From: JBJFCE01 sp964437825
GTDB taxonomy: Bacteria; Bacillota; Clostridia; Lachnospirales; Lachnospiraceae
Reading direction: 5' to 3'
Assembly: GCA_964437825.1 (NCBI GenBank)
Contig: CAYTIH010000025.1
Span: forward strand, 1 to 35,942
Length of the DNA: 35,942 bases
The notes beneath the pieces were generated by a model. It ran no database searches, was not told where the DNA came from, and saw nothing but the letters and a program-made list of their open reading frames with translations. Both the position numbers and the translations under genes were made by a program. Every line of letters begins with the position of its first letter. Position 1 is the stretch's first letter. Shown in pieces: positions 24,565 to 32,744 of the stretch.

Positions 24565-24939
24565 TTAGTTTAATGTTGCAAGTACTGCGCCTGCCTCAAT
24601 CGCATCGCCAACGCTTACATTAATACTAGCCACGGTTCCGTCCTGCGGAGCTACAACCGGAATCTCCATCTTCATAGCTTCTACAGTAACAACAGGATCT
24701 CCCTTCTTAACAGCCTGTCCTACCTGAGCGTCAATCTTGAATACCTTTCCTGCTGCACCGGCTTCTACCTTAATGCTTCCTGCTGCGCCGCCGGCTGCAG
24801 GCTTTGCAGCTGCGGGAGCTGCCTTAGGCGCTGCTTTCGGAGCAGCCTTGGGTGCTGCTGCAGGTGCGCCTGCGGATACGCCTTCTTCTACGGTTACATC
24901 ATATACGTTGCCATTTACGGTAATGGTATAATTTTTCAT
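24565..24939 (-). CDS. Biotin carboxyl carrier protein of the decarboxylase
   Basis: A small soluble carrier that moves carboxybiotin between the carboxyltransferases and the beta subunit. The 124-residue protein has a short N-terminal part (MKNYTITVNGNVYDVTVEEG), an Ala/Pro linker with three APKA-type repeats (about 23-50), and a C-terminal biotinyl domain (about 55-124) with EAMKM, biotinylated on K90. The layout matches MmdC, GcdC and transcarboxylase 1.3S. A strong AGGAGG precedes the ATG. It is the only biotin carrier in the locus, so both carboxyltransferases presumably use it. Confidence 0.96.
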   Translation of the reverse strand: MKNYTITVNGNVYDVTVEEGVSAGAPAAAPKAAPKAAPKAAPAAAKPAAGGAAGSIKVEAGAAGKVFKIDAQVGQAVKKGDPVVTVEAMKMEIPVVAPQDGTVASINVSVGDAIEAGAVLATLN

Positions 24940-24972
24940 GATTTATGTCCTCCTAATTTTCTGATTACTTGC

Positions 24973-25761
24973 TTATCTTCTATTCGCACGTTTTATGCTT
25001 CTGACGATAAAACCATCCGTGCTGACTGCACCTTCACTTGCCGCAATTGCTGCCGAAATAACAGCAACCAGTTCCATGTCATCCGTCAGATTTTCTTCTT
25101 CTCTTTCGGAAATCTGTGCAATCGTATGATCCGCTGCTTCCTGCTTCATTTCCGTCCCCGACTTCTTCGCAGTTCTTGCCTGAGCCTTGGATATCAGTGA
25201 AAAGCAGGAAATAATTAAGCAGATGAAAATCAATACAATGAATACGGTTCCCATGCCAAGCAGGGTATTTAACGCAGCCTTAACCATCTTCTCACCGAAG
25301 CTGTATGTCGCGTTTGTAACAATACCCGTGATGTTCATATCCTCATCAAAGGTAACCTCAGCCGTTGCGTTACGATCCGTACCCTCGATCTTAATCGTAA
25401 CCGTAGTGACGCCGTTTGCGACCGAAACGCCATAATTGGCATAATCGCTTTCCATGGATACCGCGCCGCCGATTTCTTCTTCTGCGGCCCACCAGGATTC
25501 AAGGCCGGCAAGGAAGGTCTCTCCGTCTACGAAGATCCCGTAATTGGCGGCAAAGCCATCGGAAATCGTACTCCAGTCATAGCTGGTATAAGTCCTTATT
25601 TCCTCTTTTGCCTCCTCCGGCATTTCCTGAGAAACAATTGCGAAGCAGAGCGCTGCCGACTGCTGATATACTTCCTTTGAGTTATCCTCACTTTCTTTTC
25701 CGCAGGCTGTCAGTCCTAAGATACAGGTAATCATAACGATTGTTGCTAATAATTTTTTCAT
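24973..25761 (-). CDS. OadG-like small subunit fused to an extracytoplasmic lipoprotein domain
   Basis: OadG-type subunits hold the decarboxylase complex together at the membrane. This 262-residue form starts with a lipoprotein signal (lipobox GLTAC, Cys20). A domain of about 145 residues outside the membrane follows (TYTSYDWSTISDGFAANYG..., beta-rich GVTTVTIKIEGTDRNATAEVTFDEDMNITGI). It has one helix (about 168-191, starting GMGTVFIVLIF as in OadG/MmdD) and a cytoplasmic tail ending with the OadG-like pattern ELVAVISAAIAASEG...FIVRSIKR (230-258). Ordinary OadG is only about 80-120 residues. The outer domain resembles the short DUF3887-type folds, but I am unsure. The AAGGGTGA site precedes the ATG. 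Confidence 0.75.
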   Translation of the reverse strand: MKKLLATIVMITCILGLTACGKESEDNSKEVYQQSAALCFAIVSQEMPEEAKEEIRTYTSYDWSTISDGFAANYGIFVDGETFLAGLESWWAAEEEIGGAVSMESDYANYGVSVANGVTTVTIKIEGTDRNATAEVTFDEDMNITGIVTNATYSFGEKMVKAALNTLLGMGTVFIVLIFICLIISCFSLISKAQARTAKKSGTEMKQEAADHTIAQISEREEENLTDDMELVAVISAAIAASEGAVSTDGFIVRSIKRANRR

Positions 25762-25780
25762 ATCCGTCAGTCACCCTTTC

Positions 25781-27217
25781 TTATATTGTGCCATGTTTTT
25801 TATCCGGGCGATCTTCACTTTTGGTAAATAACATTTCAAAAGCGCCGATGACATACTTTCTGGTATCGCATGCCTCAATCACCTGATCAACATATCCTCT
25901 CTTTGCGGCAGATGTTACGCCGTTCTGAAGAACCGCATACTGTGCTGCACACTGATCAATTTCTTCTGCGCTCTTACCGTCGCAGATCACCTTAGCTGCA
26001 AGCTTTGCATCCATCATTCCGATTTCAGCGTCCGGCCATGCAATGGTAATATCAGCCCCGATTGCCTTGGAATTCATTGCTATGTATGCGCTTCCGTAAG
26101 CCTTGCCGACAATGACGTTAACCTTCGGAACGGTTGCATCCGCAAACGCTGCGGTTAATTTTGCAGCGGCCTTAGCCATATTCTTTTCGGCTGCAACGGT
26201 TGCGTCAAAGCCCTTTACATTGGTCAATGTCAAAACAGGAATGTTAAATGCATCACAGAATTTTACGAAATCCGCTGCCTTCTCACAGCCGTTTACAGTC
26301 AGGACGCCGTCAAACCGATCGGAAACCTGTCCATCTTCTCCGTATACTTCACTGCGATTGGCAACACAGCCTATCGTATTTCCGTTTAATCGAATGAATC
26401 CGGTTACCATTTCTTTTGCATAATTTTCTTTTACTTCGAACAATACATGGTCATCCGCAATCTGTGAAAGCGCAATGGAAGTATCCCCTGCACAGCCTGC
26501 CAGATCTGCACATGCCCTGTTTAAATCGTCCGTACATTCTACGAAGGAAAGATCCTCTCTATTGTTTGCGGGGAGCATGGTAACAAGCTCTCTTACCTTT
26601 GCGATGACAGTCTGCTCATCCCCTGTCACATCGACAATACCGGCTTCCACGCTCTGGAATTCTGCACCGGAAGAATCACATTTGCTGATTTCATTTCCGG
26701 CAAGCGCATTCGGTGCATTCACGAACAGCTTCGCCTTGGTATCCTCCATAAAAGTAAAATCCGTTAATGTAGGAATCAAAGCAAGTCCGCCGCCGCAGGA
26801 ACCAAATACGGCAGTGATCTGCGGGATCACTCCGGACGCATTCACCTGCTTTGCATAAATCTGTCCAAAACCGTTTAATGCGTCGGTTGCCTCCTGCAGT
26901 CTAAGTCCTGCACAGTCAATGAATCCGATTACGGGTGAACCTGTCTTCATGGCAAGATCATAAAGATTTGCAATCTTCTTTGCATGCATTTCTCCGACAG
27001 AACCACCAAGTACAGATGCGTCCTGACTGTAAACATACACAAGATTACCGTCAATCACTCCATATCCGGTGATTACACCGTCAGAAGGAGTCTCTGTCTG
27101 TTTCATGTTGAAATCCGTCGCTCTTGCTGTAACAAGCGCACCGATTTCCACGAAACTGTTTTCATCGAGTAAAGCTGCTATTCTTTCACTCGCGATGCTA
27201 GATGAACTAGTACTCAT
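25781..27217 (-). CDS. Acyl-CoA carboxyltransferase subunit (12S/MmdA/PccB type)
   Basis: A crotonase-fold carboxyltransferase of the MmdA, GcdA and transcarboxylase 12S family, which moves CO2 from an acyl-CoA (methylmalonyl-, malonyl- or glutaconyl-CoA) to biotin. The 478-residue protein has LGGSVGEMHAKK (70-81), GLRLQEATDALNGFGQIY (104-121), the oxyanion motif FGSCGGGLAL (138-147), and in the C-terminal half VKGFD (334-338), GKAYGSAYIAMNSKAIGAD (371-389) and AWPDAEIGMM (393-402). The usual PG-x-x-QE segment after VKGF is absent and replaced by DATVAAEKN, so the acyl-CoA site may differ. The length is below the roughly 510-525 residues of PccB/12S. It is the first gene of the operon, with GGAGGGC upstream. 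Confidence 0.88.
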   Translation of the reverse strand: MSTSSSSIASERIAALLDENSFVEIGALVTARATDFNMKQTETPSDGVITGYGVIDGNLVYVYSQDASVLGGSVGEMHAKKIANLYDLAMKTGSPVIGFIDCAGLRLQEATDALNGFGQIYAKQVNASGVIPQITAVFGSCGGGLALIPTLTDFTFMEDTKAKLFVNAPNALAGNEISKCDSSGAEFQSVEAGIVDVTGDEQTVIAKVRELVTMLPANNREDLSFVECTDDLNRACADLAGCAGDTSIALSQIADDHVLFEVKENYAKEMVTGFIRLNGNTIGCVANRSEVYGEDGQVSDRFDGVLTVNGCEKAADFVKFCDAFNIPVLTLTNVKGFDATVAAEKNMAKAAAKLTAAFADATVPKVNVIVGKAYGSAYIAMNSKAIGADITIAWPDAEIGMMDAKLAAKVICDGKSAEEIDQCAAQYAVLQNGVTSAAKRGYVDQVIEACDTRKYVIGAFEMLFTKSEDRPDKKHGTI

Positions 27218-27297
27218 TTTTCAGCCCTCCGTTTATATTAATAAAAAAAAATTAACTTAATACGAAAATGATATTAAACCCATTTCGCGCTTTTAGT

Positions 27298-27325
27298 AGT
27301 ATAACATACAATTTTCCAATCGCAA
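27298..27325 (-). promoter_or_regulatory. Promoter of the decarboxylase operon
   Basis: On the minus strand, TTGCGA (27320-27325), a 16-nt spacer and TATACT (27298-27303). The leader to the start codon would be about 75 nt and holds no evident structure. Confidence 0.6.
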
Positions 27326-27336
27326 ATAGCAAAAAT

Positions 27337-27364
27337 GAAAAAACTTGTCAGTATTCTTTACTGA
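27337..27364 (-). terminator. Weak terminator after the first D,D-carboxypeptidase gene
   Basis: A 6-bp stem, TCAGTA (27348-27353) / TACTGA (27359-27364), followed on the minus strand by CAAGTTTTTTC. The stem is short, so some read-through into the decarboxylase operon is possible. Confidence 0.45.
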
Positions 27365-27385
27365 TATTGCCGTCAATTTGCTAAT

Positions 27386-28555
27386 TTACAAAAGAATCCG
27401 TTCCAGAACCAGGCTCAGGCAATAAGGATAATCTATTTTTGCAACATTCTCCACCACATAAATCGGAAAAACCTTGTATAGTTCTCCGTTTACATAATAC
27501 CTGTCATAACCGGCGACCGTACCCTTTTGAACCGGGGCCTCCATGGAATCCGGCAGCTGCCTTGTTCTGTTTACCTGCTCCGTTTCGGACAATAAAAGAG
27601 AAAAATCCTCCGATGCAACCGCCAGCGCAACGCTCTCCTCCTGTCCGTCCACCACGGGCATATCCGGAACACTTTGCTCCGTCTCTACAAGGCGGTATGC
27701 AAAATGACTGATTCCGTAATCCATTAACAATTTGGTATCATGCCATTTATAGCTTTTATGGGGCGGCCAGCCGCACGCCAGAACTACACTGACAAAGGTT
27801 CTGTCCCCGTCTTCCAGCGCACCCACAAAGCAATAGCCTGCCTCTCCGGTAAATCCTGTCTTAATCCCGATTGCTCCGGGCATCATATCAAGAAACGCAT
27901 CCGTATTATTCACGGTAAAGCTCCTGCTTGCGTCCACAGCAGAAAAAGAATAGGAACGCGTTGCAATAATTTCACGAAACGTTTCATTTTGAATCGCATA
28001 AGATGCAATTTGGGCCAAATCATATGCCGTCGTGCTATGCGCCTTGCCCGCATTGTTTACGCCGTCTAAGCCGTTTGGCGTCACAAAGGTCGTATCCGTA
28101 CACCCCAGATCTCTGGCCTTCTGATTCATCAGCTCCGCAAAGCCTTCCACGCTGCCTCCGATATGCTCCGCTATCGCAACTGCCGTATCATTATGCGACT
28201 GCAGCATCAGGGAGTACAGCAGATCTCCGAGCCGGTATTGCTCTCCCGCTTTGATATAAAGCTTCACCTTCGGCATCGAAGAAGCATAAGAGGAAACCGT
28301 CACAATATCGTCGGGATTTCCATATTCCAGCGCAAGGATACAGGTCATAATCTTTGTTGTACTGGCCATGGGCATAACCTCATACCCGTTTTCTTCATAT
28401 AAAACACGCCCATTCGAAGCATCCATAAGCAATGCCGAACGGGCGTATAAATCAAGATCTGTTCCGGACTCCTGTCCATATACCACGCAGTCTGCCATAA
28501 ATATAGCAACAATCATGACAATCACTGCTGTTCTTTTTTTTAACGTGTGAATCAT
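27386..28555 (-). CDS. D-alanyl-D-alanine carboxypeptidase (DacF/PBP5-like)
   Basis: A penicillin-binding peptidase that trims the last D-Ala of the peptidoglycan stem. The 389-residue protein has a signal peptide (about 1-28), the catalytic SxxK as S65-T-T-K68, SHN at 120-122 and KTG at 232-234, followed by a beta-rich C-terminal domain (about 275-389) and a C-terminal hydrophobic end suited to membrane attachment. The start is ATG 28555 (AAGG upstream); a TTG at 28564 is weaker. It lies after scpB but has its own promoter (28608-28635). A spore-cortex role is possible for the family; nothing here decides it. Confidence 0.92.
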   Translation of the reverse strand: MIHTLKKRTAVIVMIVAIFMADCVVYGQESGTDLDLYARSALLMDASNGRVLYEENGYEVMPMASTTKIMTCILALEYGNPDDIVTVSSYASSMPKVKLYIKAGEQYRLGDLLYSLMLQSHNDTAVAIAEHIGGSVEGFAELMNQKARDLGCTDTTFVTPNGLDGVNNAGKAHSTTAYDLAQIASYAIQNETFREIIATRSYSFSAVDASRSFTVNNTDAFLDMMPGAIGIKTGFTGEAGYCFVGALEDGDRTFVSVVLACGWPPHKSYKWHDTKLLMDYGISHFAYRLVETEQSVPDMPVVDGQEESVALAVASEDFSLLLSETEQVNRTRQLPDSMEAPVQKGTVAGYDRYYVNGELYKVFPIYVVENVAKIDYPYCLSLVLERILL

Positions 28556-28607
28556 AGCTTCCAAACCTTAAACACTTTATTTGGTCTAGTATATGAAGCT
28601 CTCCGTC

Positions 28608-28635
28608 ATTATATGATTGCGGCAAATCCGCTCAA
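28608..28635 (-). promoter_or_regulatory. Promoter of the first D,D-carboxypeptidase gene
   Basis: On the minus strand, TTGAGC (28630-28635), a 16-nt spacer and a perfect TATAAT (28608-28613), upstream of the start at 28555. Confidence 0.6.
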
Positions 28636-28662
28636 ATTCTGCCGTTGAATTTTCCGTCACAC

Positions 28663-29232
28663 TCAGATGTCCAGCTTCAGCTGGGCTTCCTCCTCCGCCT
28701 GCTGTTTGAATTCCTCCATCTGCTCGGGATTTAATTCGGGAAGCTCTTCCAGCGACTTTACGCCAAAGCTGCGCAGAAATTCTTCGGTCGTACCAAACAG
28801 CAGCGGTCTTCCCGGCGCATCCAGTCTGCCAAGCTCCGCAACCAGATTATATTCAAGCAGCTTGTTCACAGCAAAATCACAGCTGACTCCACGGATCTTT
28901 TCTATTTCCGCCTTCGTAACCGGCTGTTTATAAGCAATGATGGACAGGGTTTCCAGCACCGTATCGGACAGCACATATTTCCTTGGATTTTTGGCAATCT
29001 TGATCAAATAATCATACAGCTCGGGTCTTGAACACATCTGAAACGCTCCGTCCAGTTCAATGATATCCATGCCCCTGTTCTGAGTCTGGTATTCCTGCTT
29101 CATTTCGCTCAGAATTTCCTTTGTGGTGTTCTTATCTTCTTCTATTACATCTGCAAGCTTGGACAGCTCCACGGATTCACCCATGGTAAAAAGTACCGCC
29201 TCCAGTACCTGCTTTGCTTTTTCTCTTTCCAT
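28663..29232 (-). CDS. scpB: Segregation and condensation protein B
   Basis: ScpB binds ScpA and SMC to form the bacterial condensin that helps separate chromosomes. The 189-residue protein has two winged-helix domains; typical blocks are KQVLEAVLFTMGESVELSKLA, VLETLSIIAYKQPVTKAEIEKIRGV and GRPLLFGTTEEFLRSFG, with a charged tail. The start is ATG 29232 (GAGGAT upstream); the longer frame to 29349 is an unlikely extension. A gap of 121 nt with an 11-bp hairpin separates it from scpA, wider than the usual overlap of these genes. Confidence 0.94.
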   Translation of the reverse strand: MEREKAKQVLEAVLFTMGESVELSKLADVIEEDKNTTKEILSEMKQEYQTQNRGMDIIELDGAFQMCSRPELYDYLIKIAKNPRKYVLSDTVLETLSIIAYKQPVTKAEIEKIRGVSCDFAVNKLLEYNLVAELGRLDAPGRPLLFGTTEEFLRSFGVKSLEELPELNPEQMEEFKQQAEEEAQLKLDI

Positions 29233-29304
29233 TTTTATCCTCATTTCTGCGCCGTACTTTGCGCATAACAAGTTTGCTGTCAAGCAGCGCACAGACACAA
29301 ACTT

Positions 29305-29332
29305 AAGATTGAAAATTCCATTTTTCAATCTT
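29305..29332 (-). repeat. Hairpin in the scpA-scpB gap
   Basis: AAGATTGAAAA (29305-29315) pairs with TTTTCAATCTT (29322-29332) around a 6-nt loop. It is not followed by a T-run, so it may adjust expression or RNA processing rather than end transcription. Confidence 0.55.
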
Positions 29333-29353
29333 ATCCGCTCCATCTGCATTCCA

Positions 29354-30145
29354 TTATGACATTGCCGTCATTTCCATCGGCGTTTCGGAAACCTCGGCAT
29401 CCTCCTGCCAGAGAATGTCGATCCGGTCAAAGGTATCCTCCTGCGAAACCCTTACCTTTCCAAGCTTCATCAGCTCCAGAATAACCAAAAACGTAACAAT
29501 CATTTCCATCTTGCTGTTTCCGTTCTCCAAAAGCGCCCTGAAATCCGCCCTTCTATGCTCATACAGAAATTGCTCTATGTAATGCTGCTTTACATCCAGA
29601 TTGATTTCATCCTTTTCAATTTTTCCGAATTGATTTCTGATAGGATCAATTCTGTCCTCCTGGCGTTTTACGATACTCTTAAACACCTCATGAAGCTTAT
29701 TCAGCGTCATATCGCCCAGCAGCTCCTCGTAGTTCACCGGCGGACGATATTCGGCAACCTCCTTGGGAATTGTCGGATCCTTATACATGGAATGTCCGGC
29801 ATCTAACTGCCTGTCCTTGAGCTCATAGGACATGTACTTATACAGCTTGTACTGCAACAGCTGCTCCACCAGCTCGGATCTCGGGTCCTCTTCTTCCCCT
29901 TCCTCATCCTCCTGCTTCGGAAGCAGCATCCTGCATTTGATATCCAATAATGTAGCGGCCATAACCAGAAACTCGCTCATAACATTCATGTCCTCTGTTT
30001 CCATGGCTCTGATATAATCAAGATACTGATCCGTAATCTCTACGATCGGTATGTCATAGATATCCACTTTATTTTTTTCAATCAGATGCAAGAGCAGATC
30101 AAGCGGTCCCTCAAACACCTGAAGCTTTACCTTTAACTGTTCCAT
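29354..30145 (-). CDS. scpA: Segregation and condensation protein A
   Basis: ScpA is the kleisin that bridges the SMC heads. The 263-residue protein has the N-terminal FEGPLDLLLHLIEKNKVDIYDIPI block (12-35), the middle YLxYI and MATLLDIKCRMLLP-type segments, an acidic stretch (EDEEGEEEDPR near 98-108), and the C-terminal winged-helix with FLVILELMKLGKV. Length and motifs are standard. GGAGTAG precedes the ATG; the promoter is at 30181-30209. Confidence 0.96.
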   Translation of the reverse strand: MEQLKVKLQVFEGPLDLLLHLIEKNKVDIYDIPIVEITDQYLDYIRAMETEDMNVMSEFLVMAATLLDIKCRMLLPKQEDEEGEEEDPRSELVEQLLQYKLYKYMSYELKDRQLDAGHSMYKDPTIPKEVAEYRPPVNYEELLGDMTLNKLHEVFKSIVKRQEDRIDPIRNQFGKIEKDEINLDVKQHYIEQFLYEHRRADFRALLENGNSKMEMIVTFLVILELMKLGKVRVSQEDTFDRIDILWQEDAEVSETPMEMTAMS

Positions 30146-30180
30146 ATTTCTACTCCGGATCTTTTCAGACAGATATGACT

Positions 30181-30209
30181 ATTCTACAGACTTTTTCTCA
30201 AAAAAGCAA
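30181..30209 (-). promoter_or_regulatory. Promoter of scpA-scpB
   Basis: On the minus strand, TTGCTT (30204-30209), a 17-nt spacer and TAGAAT (30181-30186). Confidence 0.6.
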
Positions 30210-30263
30210 ATTGTTTGTCCGCATTTCAGTTTTGAAATGTTTCCAATATAAGCCCGTATTTTT

Positions 30264-31139
30264 TTATCCAGGTCTTCTCCCGCACCTTTCAGGCGGACAA
30301 ACCACGACATCAAGCAGCTCCGCTCTGTTAAGAACTCGGATCGGTATGGTATGCGTTCCGAGTCCACGGCTTAAAAGCATAGTCGTACGCCCCGACCTGA
30401 ATTTTCCTCCGTCATACTTTGGAAACAGCGTACATTTCGGAGATACCAGACCTCCCAGAAACGGAACTCCTATAATGCCTCCATGATTATGACCTGACAG
30501 TATCAGATCCGGCTCCCATGCACAGTAATCCTCAAAGTAATCCGGATTATGCGCAATCAGAATGGAATAGTTTTCCGGATCCGCTTTTCCAATCAGCCCG
30601 CTGATATAATCGGGCTCCATCTTTTCATTGCGGAATCTTTTGAAAAACTGTTTGTCCAACACCAGACCGTAAATACGAACCCCAAACGGGGGCAGCTGCA
30701 CATCCTCATTGACAAGCGGATCAATGCCGCATCCGTTCAGCCTTTCCAAATACTCCTGATATATATTACCATATTTATCCCTGCACCTGGAAACTTTCTC
30801 CTCATGATTTCCGACTCCATAATATACAGGAAACTCGGCTGCCAGAGCTTCCATCAGCTTTGCCGCAGGTTCATAGCTTTCTTTTGCATTCGCCGTAATC
30901 AAATCCCCCGCCACCAACACCGCATCGGGCGAAAGCTGCCTGATTTTTGCAATCAAACGTTCATTTTCTTTTCCAAACCGCTTATTATGCAGATCCGATA
31001 ATACTACGAAATGAAAAGGCTTCTTCACTTTTTCGGATTGAATCTGATAGGAAGTCACCCGAAAAAACCGGGTATCATATATGATATCGCAAATCCCCCA
31101 TATCACAAGCAGCGCAATTATTGATAATATGATTTTCAT
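30264..31139 (-). CDS. Membrane-anchored metallophosphoesterase
   Basis: A calcineurin-like phosphoesterase with two metal ions. The 291-residue protein has an N-terminal membrane segment (about 2-20) and the motifs LSDLHNKRFG (D49, H51), VAGDL (D79), GVGNHEE (N111, H112), LIAHNPDYF (H197) and LSGHNHGG (H217, H219). All metal ligands are present, so it should be active. It is of the YkuE/YaeI type that acts near the membrane; the substrate is unknown. GGAGAAACGGAA precedes the ATG, and a promoter lies at 31191-31219. Confidence 0.88.
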   Translation of the reverse strand: MKIILSIIALLVIWGICDIIYDTRFFRVTSYQIQSEKVKKPFHFVVLSDLHNKRFGKENERLIAKIRQLSPDAVLVAGDLITANAKESYEPAAKLMEALAAEFPVYYGVGNHEEKVSRCRDKYGNIYQEYLERLNGCGIDPLVNEDVQLPPFGVRIYGLVLDKQFFKRFRNEKMEPDYISGLIGKADPENYSILIAHNPDYFEDYCAWEPDLILSGHNHGGIIGVPFLGGLVSPKCTLFPKYDGGKFRSGRTTMLLSRGLGTHTIPIRVLNRAELLDVVVCPPERCGRRPG

Positions 31140-31190
31140 TTCCGTTTCTCCGTTCGTTCTTTCTCAAATATCTTCATTTAACATTACAAT

Positions 31191-31219
31191 TTTATATCAT
31201 AAATGAATCTTATAATCAA
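31191..31219 (-). promoter_or_regulatory. Promoter of the metallophosphoesterase gene
   Basis: On the minus strand, TTGATT (31214-31219), a 17-nt spacer and TATAAA (31191-31196), about 50 nt before the start. Confidence 0.6.
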
Positions 31220-31234
31220 ACAGCAGTCAAATTC

Positions 31235-31254
31235 CTCCGGCAAGGATGCCGGAG
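31235..31254 (-). terminator. Hairpin after the second D,D-carboxypeptidase gene
   Basis: A 7-bp GC-rich stem, CTCCGGC (31235-31241) / GCCGGAG (31248-31254), 46 nt after the stop. Only a short T-run follows, so termination may be partial. Confidence 0.4.
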
Positions 31255-31299
31255 AAAGACCTGACCGAGTCCGGAAGCGTACTTTTCGGCCCCGAATCC

Positions 31300-32592
31300 T
31301 TATAACAAATATTTCTTTAGTATTCTTCCCAAATAATCCTTATATTCCGCTTTCCTTACGGTTTGCGTAAAAACCAGATCCACCGTCCCGATCTGCTCCT
31401 CATTCAGATAATAAGCAGCATAGCCGGCCCTCTGCCCTTCCAAGACCGGCGCTTCCTCCACATTGATTACGATTTCCTTGCGGACGCCGCTTAGATCCGC
31501 ACCGGTCAAATCCAGATAGGAAAAACTGCTCTGATACTTGATGCCGGCAGTCTCTGCAATCCCTCCGCTGATATTGACGGGAGACAGAATATCCTCGTTA
31601 GCATCCTCATAAAGCGCACTCACAGAATAACCGAACTGGAACATCTTTCTGGCATCCTCAAAGCGCACCTTATAATCCGGCGCCGCCATAACTACCGCAA
31701 TCAGACTGATTCCGTCCTTGCAGGCTGTTCCCGAAAAGCAGTATTTTGCTTTACTTGTAGATCCGGTCTTTAACCCGGTCGTCCATTCATACTGTTTTAA
31801 CAGCTTATTGGTGCTGGACAAAGTAAAGATGCTGCTTCCCTGCCTGGTTACATGAGTGATATCCTCCATCCAGATTGTGGAATAGTTAAAAATTTCCGGA
31901 TACCGTGTAATTAATTCCCTGCTCATAAGTCCGACATCTCTTGCCGAGGTATAATGATCATCGGAATTTGACAGTCCGCAGCAATCGACAAAATGTGTGT
32001 GCGTCATTTGCAGCTGTGCCGCCCGCTCATTCATTTTCTGTACGAAGGCTTCCTCACTGCCTGAAATATATTCTGCCATTGCAACGGAAGCATCGTTCCC
32101 GCTGGCAATCACAATGCATTTAATCAGGGTTTCTACTGTCTGTACCTCTCCCTCTGCAAGATAGACCTGCGAACCGCCCATGGACTGTGCATAGGCGCTG
32201 ACCGTCACCTCATCCTCCAAATGTATTTTTCCTTCGTCAATGGCATCGAAAATCAAAAGCAATGTCATGATTTTCGTAATACTTGCAGGACTTAATTCCA
32301 CATCCGGATCTTTCTCATAGATTACCTGTCCGGTCGAAGCCTCCATAAGAATCGCAGACGGAGCCGAAATGTCCAGCCCGCTTGCGTCAACGGCCGCCGT
32401 CGTTTCCGACAATTCTTCATCATAGGTTACGCCTGCCGCACCTTTCTGCGAATCTGACAATATCCCGCTTTCTGCAGAATCAGTTACCGCACTGTCCGCA
32501 ACACCTGTATTCTGAGAATCAGCCTCAGCACTTACGGGAATGCACAAGGTTATACAAAAGCAAAGAATCAAACACAGTATTTTTTTACGCAT
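31300..32592 (-). CDS. D-alanyl-D-alanine carboxypeptidase, second copy
   Basis: The same enzyme class as the gene at 27386 but clearly diverged. The 430-residue protein has a signal peptide (about 1-23) and a long Ser/Ala/Asp-rich linker (about 24-75). The catalytic SxxK is S104-I-T-K107, with SGN at 164-166 and KTG at 275-277, and a C-terminal beta domain ends in basic LGRILKKYLL. The active-site triads are complete. The ribosome site is only GGGG, weaker than those of its neighbours. The two copies bracket scpAB and the phosphoesterase; they may serve different growth stages. Confidence 0.92.
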   Translation of the reverse strand: MRKKILCLILCFCITLCIPVSAEADSQNTGVADSAVTDSAESGILSDSQKGAAGVTYDEELSETTAAVDASGLDISAPSAILMEASTGQVIYEKDPDVELSPASITKIMTLLLIFDAIDEGKIHLEDEVTVSAYAQSMGGSQVYLAEGEVQTVETLIKCIVIASGNDASVAMAEYISGSEEAFVQKMNERAAQLQMTHTHFVDCCGLSNSDDHYTSARDVGLMSRELITRYPEIFNYSTIWMEDITHVTRQGSSIFTLSSTNKLLKQYEWTTGLKTGSTSKAKYCFSGTACKDGISLIAVVMAAPDYKVRFEDARKMFQFGYSVSALYEDANEDILSPVNISGGIAETAGIKYQSSFSYLDLTGADLSGVRKEIVINVEEAPVLEGQRAGYAAYYLNEEQIGTVDLVFTQTVRKAEYKDYLGRILKKYLL

Positions 32593-32655
32593 GATCGCTG
32601 CCCCATGATCCTGACTTATTTAAATTTATGCGTATTCCCGCAAAAAAGAACCTGC

Positions 32656-32697
32656 AAAAAAGGAGACTGCAACATAATTACGCTGCCTGTCTCCTTT
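32656..32697 (-). terminator. Terminator of the CmpB-type gene
   Basis: The 9-bp stem AAAGGAGAC (32659-32667) / GTCTCCTTT (32689-32697) has a partly paired 21-nt loop and six T residues on the minus strand. Confidence 0.8.
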
Positions 32698-32744
32698 CAT
32701 CGTTTTATTTTCCTGGGCAATTGCCTGTTTTACGTCCTGCCCGA

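Noticed and set aside
24737..24931. Ala/Pro-rich plus-strand frame opposite the biotin carrier
   Set aside because: It mirrors the repetitive Ala/Pro linker of the carrier on the other strand; no ribosome site.
27218..27297. Biotin or other riboswitch before the decarboxylase operon
   Set aside because: The leader is short and AT-rich, and I see no known riboswitch core or stable stem.
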